From an uncultured Dietzia sp. (GTDB lineage Bacteria > Actinomycetota > Actinomycetes > Mycobacteriales > Mycobacteriaceae), in assembly GCA_946570335.1 (NCBI GenBank), contig CAMNYG010000053.1, positions 1 to 7,525 on the forward strand: DNA of 7,525 bases, given 5' to 3'. Of the stretch, positions 1-7,525 are shown piece by piece (positions within the stretch are counted from its first letter, which is position 1; each line of letters begins with the position of its first letter). The notes beneath the pieces are model-generated. The model had not been told where the DNA came from. It searched no databases and worked only from the letters and a program-made list of their open reading frames with translations. The position numbers were made by a program, and so were the translations under genes.

Positions 1-1
1 C

Positions 2-3079
<3,078 letters not shown>

Positions 3080-3080
<1 letters not shown>

Positions 3081-3091
3081 TGCCGGCGTGA
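3080..3091 (+). other. Possible three-codon minicistron (Met-Pro-Ala) between hisB and the MFS gene
   Basis: The last A of the hisB stop starts ATG CCG GCG TGA. Its TGA in turn overlaps the GTG start of the MFS gene as GTGA (3088-3091). An AAGGG at 3066-3070 is nine bases from this ATG but 17 from the MFS GTG, so a ribosome placed by it would more naturally read the minicistron. This may be a chance arrangement that only helps re-initiation at the MFS start. No protein function is proposed. Confidence 0.25.
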
Positions 3092-4323
3092 GCCCGCGTG
3101 ATTCCTCGTCGGGGGCGCTGACGCAGCTGACCAGGACGCCCGGGATCCTGGCGGCCTTCGCGCTGGTACTGCTCGCCTTCGGTGGGTTCTCGCTCCTGCT
3201 TCCGGTCGTGCCGCTGGCGGTGGTTCGTGGCGGCGGCAGTGAATTCGTCGCCGGCGCGACCACCGGCGTCTTCATGACGATCACCGTGGTGTTCCAGCTG
3301 CTCACGCCCAGGATCACCGCGGCGATCGGCTATCGTTGGGTGCTCGGAATCGGCAGTGCCATGCTCGGTCTGCCCTCGGGGCTCCTGGCCCTGTTCGACA
3401 GTTCGTTCGCGGTGTTGGCGGTGAGCGGCGTACGTGGGGCCGGGTTCGGCATGATGACCGTCGCCGGCTCCGCCCTGGTGGCCGAGCTCGCGCCGCCCGG
3501 CATGCTCGGACGTGCGACCTCACTCATCGGCCTGGCCATCGGGATCTCCGAAGCACTCTTCCTGCCGGCCGGACTCTGGACGCTCGACGCGTTCGGGCTG
3601 CCGACGGTGGCCTGGAGCGCCACCGCGTTCGGGGCGGTGGGTCTGTTCGCCGCGGCTCGCCTGCCACGCGTCTATCCGACCCCGCCCGAGCCCTCGGAGC
3701 GCTCCGTGATGAGTTCCGGGCAGGTATTCGTACTCCTGGTCGGGCCGTTCCTGGTGATGCTCGCGGTCTCACTGCCCTACGGCGCCGCGGCGTCGTTCTT
3801 GTCTCCCGCGCTCGACGAGATCATTCAAGGAAGTGGTGCCGTCGTGGCCGGGGTGGGGCTCGGGCTACTCGGTGCCGGGGTGATCGTCGGGCGTACCTTC
3901 GCGGGGCTGATCTCGGATCGTCAGGGACCCGGTGCCATGGTCTGGCCGGGCCTGGGCCTGGCTGCGATCGGTATGGCCGGTATCGCCGTCATGGTGTCGA
4001 TGGCGGTGAACCCGTGGTGGTTCCTCGTCCCCACCATCGTGTTCGGTCTCGGATTCGGTGCCGTGCAGAACGACGCACTGGTGGGGTCGTTCGAGCGGAT
4101 GCCCCGCTCACGTCTGGGGACGGCCTCGGCGTCGTGGAACATCTCCTTCGACACCGGCACCGGCCTCGGTTCGATCGTGATGGGAGGGCTCGCCGGTTTC
4201 GGCTACGTGGTGCTGTTCGCCGTGGCCGCCGGAATCGTCCTGATCGTGGGTGGCCCGGCGTCGGTCTACGCCCGGCGTACGAGGCCCCCACGCGAACTGC
4301 CCCAGCCCGACTCGGGAGATTAA
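3088..4323 (+). CDS. Major facilitator superfamily transporter embedded in the his operon
   Basis: This encodes a predicted 411-residue inner-membrane secondary transporter; the substrate is unknown. Hydrophobic segments lie near residues 19-46, 53-72, 84-103, 106-132, 142-163, 171-190, 211-232, 249-268, 284-305, 307-328, 354-372 and 373-393, giving the usual 12-TM layout with a central polar loop (191-210). Family marks include RGAGFG at 116-121 followed by [12 protein letters not shown], and a good motif A in the second half, [13 protein letters not shown] (268-280). The first-half motif A ([11 protein letters not shown]) is degenerate. The GTG at 3088 is chosen because the frame upstream runs only through hisB in another phase and because TM1 begins about 18 residues later. 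Its nearest Shine-Dalgarno-like site is distant, so re-initiation after hisB is likely. I recall a similar MFS gene (cg2301) in the C. glutamicum his operon. A role in moving histidine or an intermediate is only inferred from position. Confidence 0.9.
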   Translation: MSPRDSSSGALTQLTRTPGILAAFALVLLAFGGFSLLLPVVPLAVVRGGGSEFVAGATTGVFMTITVVFQLLTPRITAAIGYRWVLGIGSAMLGLPSGLLALFDSSFAVLAVSGVRGAGFGMMTVAGSALVAELAPPGMLGRATSLIGLAIGISEALFLPAGLWTLDAFGLPTVAWSATAFGAVGLFAAARLPRVYPTPPEPSERSVMSSGQVFVLLVGPFLVMLAVSLPYGAAASFLSPALDEIIQGSGAVVAGVGLGLLGAGVIVGRTFAGLISDRQGPGAMVWPGLGLAAIGMAGIAVMVSMAVNPWWFLVPTIVFGLGFGAVQNDALVGSFERMPRSRLGTASASWNISFDTGTGLGSIVMGGLAGFGYVVLFAVAAGIVLIVGGPASVYARRTRPPRELPQPDSGD

Positions 4324-4333
4324 GGTGAGAAGG

Positions 4334-4999
4334 ATGACGACGACGGCCACGCGGGTGGCGCTCCTGGACTATGGATCCGGCAACCTGCGATCGGCCCAGC
4401 GGGCGCTCGAGCGTGTCGGGGCGACGGTCGACCTGACCTCCGACCCGCGCGTGGCCACCGAGGCCGAGGCGTTGGTGGTGCCCGGCGTCGGCGCGTTCGC
4501 CGCGTGCATGACGGGCCTCGAGGCGGTGCGTGGACCCCGGATCATCGGTGAACGACTCGCCGGTTCCCGCCCGGTGCTCGGGATCTGCGTGGGGATGCAG
4601 GTGATGTTCGACCGCGGTGTCGAGTTCTCAGACGGCGAGCACGAGGGCTCCGCTGGTGTCCCGGGATGCGGGGAATGGCCGGGCGTGGTCGAGCGACTGG
4701 AGGCCCCCGTACTGCCTCACATGGGATGGAACACCGTCGAAGCAGCGGAGCGGTCCGTCCTGTTCGCCGGGATGCCCGCCGACGAGCGCTTCTACTTCGT
4801 CCACTCCTACGGGGTGAGGGACTGGGTGATGGAGCCGTCCGATCACCTGCGAGCACCCGACGTCACCTGGGCCACGCACGGAAGCCGGTTCGTGGCCGCG
4901 GTGGAGAACGGACCGCTGGTCGCCACCCAGTTCCACCCGGAGAAGTCCGGGGATGCCGGTCTCCACCTTCTCGAGAACTGGATCAGGTCCCTTGGCTAG
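4334..4999 (+). CDS. hisH: Imidazole glycerol phosphate synthase, glutamine amidotransferase subunit
   Basis: HisH is the class I glutaminase that supplies ammonia to HisF, where PRFAR becomes imidazole glycerol phosphate and AICAR. The 221-residue protein shows [20 protein letters not shown] at its N-terminus, the oxyanion region [11 protein letters not shown], the nucleophile C85 in GICVGMQ, and the remaining triad members H201 and E203 in [17 protein letters not shown] and FYFVHSYG are also typical. The start is not certain. ATG 4334 has AAGGTGAG (4322-4329) close upstream, while an in-frame GTG at 4325 has GGGAGA (4314-4319) well placed and would add three residues. The gene begins 10 bases after the MFS stop. 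An acidic stretch around residues 99-108 appears longer than in mycobacterial HisH as I remember it. Its partner hisF lies four genes downstream. Confidence 0.96.
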   Translation: MTTTATRVALLDYGSGNLRSAQRALERVGATVDLTSDPRVATEAEALVVPGVGAFAACMTGLEAVRGPRIIGERLAGSRPVLGICVGMQVMFDRGVEFSDGEHEGSAGVPGCGEWPGVVERLEAPVLPHMGWNTVEAAERSVLFAGMPADERFYFVHSYGVRDWVMEPSDHLRAPDVTWATHGSRFVAAVENGPLVATQFHPEKSGDAGLHLLENWIRSLG

Positions 5000-5003
5000 G
5001 CCC

Positions 5004-5009
5004 GGGAGG
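5004..5009 (+). promoter_or_regulatory. Ribosome binding site of the small membrane-protein gene
   Basis: GGGAGG lies 12 bases before the GTG at 5022, just after the hisH stop. It favours 5022 over an upstream in-frame TTG at 4992. Reading from the TTG would turn this site into two AGG codons, which are scarce in the neighbouring genes. Confidence 0.5.
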
Positions 5010-5021
5010 CCACCCGCCCCG

Positions 5022-5282
5022 GTGTCGTTCGCGGTGCTCGCACTGTGGGTCGCCGGCGCAGGTGTGCTGTGCCTCGGACTCACCGCCGTCGCGGTCGCCG
5101 TGATACCCGTCGGCCCGGCGGGGCGCGCGATCATCGCTCTGGTCGGCATCGTCGTGACCATCGCCGCCATGGGGGTGACCTCGAGTCGGATCACCGACCG
5201 TGCCATCCGAGCGGAGTACGGGGACGACCCCACGGGCGCGGTGGGCGATGACGGGCGTCCCGGCACTGACGGACTAGGCTGA
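5022..5282 (+). CDS. Small two-TM membrane protein between hisH and hisA, function unknown
   Basis: I do not recognise a family. The predicted 86-residue protein has two hydrophobic segments, residues 3-30 (with C17) and 36-54, joined by the short turn PVGPAGR. A polar tail of about 30 residues follows, rich in Gly, Asp and Arg. Third positions are strongly GC-biased like the neighbouring genes, which supports real coding. It fills the hisH-hisA gap and ends five bases before the hisA start, which itself has only a weak ribosome site, so translation of hisA may depend on this gene. GTG 5022 is preferred because of the GGGAGG upstream. A TTG at 4992 overlapping the hisH stop would give 96 residues with a basic Pro/Arg N-terminus. 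Both termini could be on the same side of the membrane; the orientation is not resolved. Confidence 0.75.
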   Translation: MSFAVLALWVAGAGVLCLGLTAVAVAVIPVGPAGRAIIALVGIVVTIAAMGVTSSRITDRAIRAEYGDDPTGAVGDDGRPGTDGLG

Positions 5283-5287
5283 CCCCC

Positions 5288-6037
5288 GTGAGCAACGCTT
5301 CTTACCTCGAACTCCTGCCCGCCGTCGATGTCGCCGACGGGCAGGCCGTCCGCCTCGTCCAGGGAGAGGCGGGAACCGAGACCTCGTACGGTTCGCCGCT
5401 GGACGCCGCGATGCAGTGGCAGCGCGACGGCGCGGAGTGGGTCCACCTCGTGGACCTGGATGCCGCATTCGGCCGTGGAAGCAACCGCGATCTCCTCGCC
5501 GAGGTCGTGGGCACCCTCGACATCAAGGTCGAGATGTCCGGCGGCATCCGCGACGACGCCTCGCTCGAGGCTGCCCTGGCCACCGGTTGTGCACGAGTGA
5601 ACCTGGGTACCGCGGCTCTGGAGAACCCGCAGTGGTGCCGCTCGGCGATCGCGCGTCACGGTGACCGGATCGCGGTCGGGCTGGACGTCCGGGTCGTGGA
5701 CGGCGATCCCCGCCTGCGGGGCCGTGGTTGGGTGTCCGACGGCGGAAACCTGTGGGAGGTTCTCGAGCGTCTGGACGAGGACGGATGCGCGCGCTACGTC
5801 GTCACGGACGTCTCCAAGGACGGCATGCTGAACGGCCCCAACATCGAGATGCTCTCGCAGGTGTGCGCCGCCACCGACTCACCGGTGGTCGCCTCTGGTG
5901 GCGTCTCGTCCATCGCAGACCTCGAGGCGATCGCCACCCTGGTCCCTCAGGGCGTCGAAGGGGCGATCATCGGCAAGGCCCTCTACGCCGGCCGTTTCAC
6001 CCTTCCGGACGCGCTCGCCGCCATGAGCAGCCACTGA
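5288..6037 (+). CDS. priA: Phosphoribosyl isomerase A (HisA/PriA type)
   Basis: This (beta/alpha)8-barrel enzyme isomerises ProFAR to PRFAR in histidine synthesis. In many actinobacteria the same enzyme also isomerises phosphoribosyl anthranilate in tryptophan synthesis (the TrpF reaction). The 249-residue protein has the first catalytic Asp at D14 ([10 protein letters not shown]), a phosphate-binding R near [21 protein letters not shown], and SGGIRDD. D133 is in GLDVR. The PriA loop RLRGRGW carries R146 and W148, the residues used for switching between the two substrates. The second catalytic Asp is D178 in TDVSKDGM, and the phosphate site is SGGVSS plus IIGKALY. Retention of the RGRGW loop argues for bifunctional PriA rather than the specialised corynebacterial HisA, but whether this genome has a separate trpF cannot be seen. 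The GTG start follows the small membrane gene by five bases and has no strong ribosome site. Confidence 0.95.
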   Translation: MSNASYLELLPAVDVADGQAVRLVQGEAGTETSYGSPLDAAMQWQRDGAEWVHLVDLDAAFGRGSNRDLLAEVVGTLDIKVEMSGGIRDDASLEAALATGCARVNLGTAALENPQWCRSAIARHGDRIAVGLDVRVVDGDPRLRGRGWVSDGGNLWEVLERLDEDGCARYVVTDVSKDGMLNGPNIEMLSQVCAATDSPVVASGGVSSIADLEAIATLVPQGVEGAIIGKALYAGRFTLPDALAAMSSH

Positions 6038-6093
6038 AGGTCCATGACCCCCCGGTAGTCACACGCAGCACGACCTCGAGCAGGAGGCCCGAG
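6038..6093 (+). other. Longest intergenic gap in the window (hisA-impA, 56 bases)
   Basis: Apart from the impA ribosome site, I see no convincing element here. A short GGTC-cat-GACC dyad at 6039-6049 has only four-base arms and no T-tract, so it is not a credible terminator. No clear -35/-10 pair was recognised. Confidence 0.5.
6082..6087 (+). promoter_or_regulatory. Consensus ribosome binding site of impA
   Basis: A perfect AGGAGG sits six bases before the ATG at 6094. It fixes the impA start, although the reading frame itself is open far upstream into hisA in another phase. It is the strongest ribosome site I noticed in the window, consistent with impA being the one gene not closely coupled to its predecessor. 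Confidence 0.8.
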
Positions 6094-7008
6094 ATGGACG
6101 ATCAGACCGGAAACACCCTGCCGACGGATCTCCCCGTCGACCCGGCCGAGGCGCTCGCGCTGGCGGTCCGGGTCCTCGATGAGGTCTCGCCCAGGTTCAT
6201 CGAGGGAGTCGGTGCGAAGGGGGTCCAGAACAAGGGCACCCGCAACGACTTCGCCACCGAGTTGGACCTCGAACTGGAGCGCCGGATCTCCGATGCGCTG
6301 CGCGAGGGCACCGGGTTCGAGGTGCACGGTGAGGAGTACGGCGGCCCCCCGGTCAACGCGGGGACCCTGTGGGTGGTGGACCCGATCGACGGTACCGCCA
6401 ACTACTCGCTGGGCATCCCCACCACGGGGATCCTGGTCTCGCTCATCCATGAACGCCAGCCCGTTCTCGGATTGACGTGGCTCCCCCTTCTCGGCCTGAG
6501 ATTCACCTCGGTCGCCGGCGGTCCCCTCCGGCAGAACGACGAGGTGGTCCCGGACCTGCCCGATGTCTCGATCCGAGACGTCGCCCTCGGCCTCGGTTCC
6601 CTCAACACCGGTGCCAGGACCACCTACCCTCCGGCCTACCGGCGTGAGGTGTTCGAACAGCTCACCCTCGATGCCGCCCGTACCCGGAAGTTCGGCTCGA
6701 CGGGCGTGGACCTGTCGTTCGTGGCCTCGGGAAGGCTGTCGGCGGCGGTGAGTTTCGGGAACTTCGCGTGGGACAACGCCGCGGGTACCTCCCACGTGCG
6801 GTCGGCCGGCGGTGTGGTCACGGACCTGGCGGGGGAGCCGTGGTCAGTCGAGTCCCAGTCGATGCTGGCCGCCGGGCCGCGGGCCCATGGCGAGGTGCTC
6901 GACACCATCACCCAGCTCGGGGAGCCGGGAAATTTCTTCGAAGCCGGTCGCCGACGCGCGACCCCGGAACCCGAGAGCCCGCGGCCGTGGCTCGAGGAAG
7001 GACGCTGA
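6094..7008 (+). CDS. impA: Inositol-monophosphatase-family phosphatase (ImpA)
   Basis: This is a Mg-dependent phosphatase of the FIG/inositol monophosphatase superfamily, 304 residues. The metal-binding set is complete: E80 in HGEEYGG, D96 and D99 in [11 protein letters not shown], and D227 in [16 protein letters not shown] polar C-terminal tail rich in Pro, Glu and Arg follows residue 280. Orthologues named impA sit between hisA and hisF in mycobacteria and corynebacteria. The family includes inositol-1-phosphatase and the actinobacterial histidinol-phosphate phosphatase HisN, so either activity is possible; sequence alone does not decide. The operon position and the missing HisB phosphatase domain favour at least a supporting role in histidine synthesis. 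The name-bearing HisN in well-studied relatives is encoded elsewhere, however. The stop is seven bases before hisF. Confidence 0.93.
   Translation: MDDQTGNTLPTDLPVDPAEALALAVRVLDEVSPRFIEGVGAKGVQNKGTRNDFATELDLELERRISDALREGTGFEVHGEEYGGPPVNAGTLWVVDPIDGTANYSLGIPTTGILVSLIHERQPVLGLTWLPLLGLRFTSVAGGPLRQNDEVVPDLPDVSIRDVALGLGSLNTGARTTYPPAYRREVFEQLTLDAARTRKFGSTGVDLSFVASGRLSAAVSFGNFAWDNAAGTSHVRSAGGVVTDLAGEPWSVESQSMLAAGPRAHGEVLDTITQLGEPGNFFEAGRRRATPEPESPRPWLEEGR
6994..7002 (+). promoter_or_regulatory. Ribosome binding site of hisF
   Basis: GAGGAAGGA lies in the last codons of impA and ends 13 bases before the ATG at 7016, slightly far but the only purine-rich run available. It agrees with the conserved [15 protein letters not shown]-terminus. 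Confidence 0.5.
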
Positions 7009-7015
7009 ACCGATC

Positions 7016-7525
7016 ATGACTCTCGCGACCAGGGTGATCCCCTGTCTGGACGTCGATGCCGGCCGTGTGGTCAAGGGCGTGAACTTCCTCGACCTGCGTG
7101 ACGCCGGTGATCCGGTCGAGTTGGCGGCCGCCTACGGAGAGCAGGGTGCCGATGAGCTGACCTTTCTGGATGTGACGGCGTCGTCGTCGGGCCGCGGCAC
7201 CATGATCGAGGTGGTCAAGCGCACCGCGGAGCAGATCTTCATCCCCCTGACGGTCGGTGGCGGTGTCCGCACCGAGGACGACGTGAACCAGCTGCTGCGT
7301 GCCGGCGCCGACAAGGTGAGTGTCAACACCGCCGCGATCGCTCGTCCCGAGCTCCTCGGCGAGCTCAGCCGACGTTTCGGCTCGCAGTGCATCGTCCTGT
7401 CCGTCGACGCGCGAACCGTCCCGACAGGGGAGAAGCCCACCCCGTCGGGGTGGGAGGTCACCACTCACGGCGGCCGCCGTGGCACGGGGATCGACGCCAT
7501 CGGATGGGCTCGGCGTGGCCAGGAG
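7016..7525 (+). CDS. hisF: Imidazole glycerol phosphate synthase cyclase subunit, 3'-truncated by the window edge
   Basis: HisF is the (beta/alpha)8-barrel cyclase that uses ammonia from HisH to turn PRFAR into imidazole glycerol phosphate and AICAR. The 170 codons present run in frame to the last base; about 85-90 residues are missing for a usual 255-260. The N-terminus [21 protein letters not shown] carries the first catalytic Asp, D12. [14 protein letters not shown] and the phosphate-binding [11 protein letters not shown] with [11 protein letters not shown] follow. The second catalytic Asp is D131 in VLSVDARTV. The following insertion [17 protein letters not shown] (about residues 140-160) is the form known from actinobacteria. 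No irregularity is seen. Confidence 0.96.
   Translation, partial: MTLATRVIPCLDVDAGRVVKGVNFLDLRDAGDPVELAAAYGEQGADELTFLDVTASSSGRGTMIEVVKRTAEQIFIPLTVGGGVRTEDDVNQLLRAGADKVSVNTAAIARPELLGELSRRFGSQCIVLSVDARTVPTGEKPTPSGWEVTTHGGRRGTGIDAIGWARRGQE

Noticed and set aside
3336..4328. 330-codon + strand ORF in an alternative frame of the MFS gene
   Set aside because: It is Arg-rich with no membrane segments or motif, while the overlapping frame encodes an evident 12-TM transporter.
4628..5659. Long antisense ORF (343 codons) opposite hisH, the small membrane gene and hisA
   Set aside because: It is a GC-bias shadow: low-complexity Arg/Gly/Pro-rich composition, no domain, and it covers several confident genes.
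6039..6049. GGTC-cat-GACC dyad in the hisA-impA gap as a possible terminator
   Set aside because: The arms are only four bases, there is no U-tract, and such a dyad is expected by chance in GC-rich DNA.
5983..6795. Antisense ORF (270 codons) opposite impA
   Set aside because: impA has complete catalytic motifs and a consensus ribosome site on the + strand. The antisense product has no recognisable motif.

Overview
The window is part of a histidine biosynthesis operon from a high-GC actinobacterium. All genes are on the + strand and almost back to back. The mycobacterial/corynebacterial type is indicated by strongly GC-biased third codon positions, a HisB with only the dehydratase domain, a PriA-type HisA with the RGRGW loop, a HisF with the [17 protein letters not shown] insertion, and an inositol-monophosphatase-family gene (impA) between hisA and hisF. 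The order hisD-hisC-hisB-(MFS)-hisH-(small ORF)-hisA-impA-hisF resembles what I recall for Corynebacterium, Rhodococcus and Dietzia relatives more than Mycobacterium tuberculosis, which lacks the MFS gene at this site. I cannot name the genus from this sequence; a Dietzia-like organism is a guess.

Layout. Positions 2-1324 hold hisD, which enters from the left edge and lacks a few N-terminal residues. hisC (1321-2460) and hisB (2457-3080) follow, joined by 4-base GTGA and ATGA stop/start overlaps. A 12-TM major facilitator (3088-4323) comes next, then hisH (4334-4999), a small two-TM protein gene (about 5022-5282), priA/hisA (5288-6037), impA (6094-7008), and hisF (7016 to the right edge, cut off). 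The largest gap is 56 bases (hisA-impA), and I saw no convincing terminator or internal promoter anywhere, so the block reads as one transcript. The operon promoter and any attenuator lie outside the window.

How the genes work together. PriA isomerises ProFAR to PRFAR. HisH and HisF form the glutamine amidotransferase/cyclase that converts PRFAR to IGP and AICAR. HisB dehydrates IGP, HisC transaminates the product to histidinol phosphate, and HisD oxidises histidinol to histidine. HisG, HisE and HisI are not in this window. No dedicated histidinol-phosphate phosphatase is present; ImpA is the only candidate phosphatase here. The MFS and the two-TM protein are membrane proteins of unknown function inside the operon.

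This is largely an ordinary biosynthetic operon. The points worth a second look are the two membrane-protein genes, a three-codon minicistron at the hisB/MFS junction, and the unresolved phosphatase step. I found no mobile element, CRISPR array, tRNA or rRNA.
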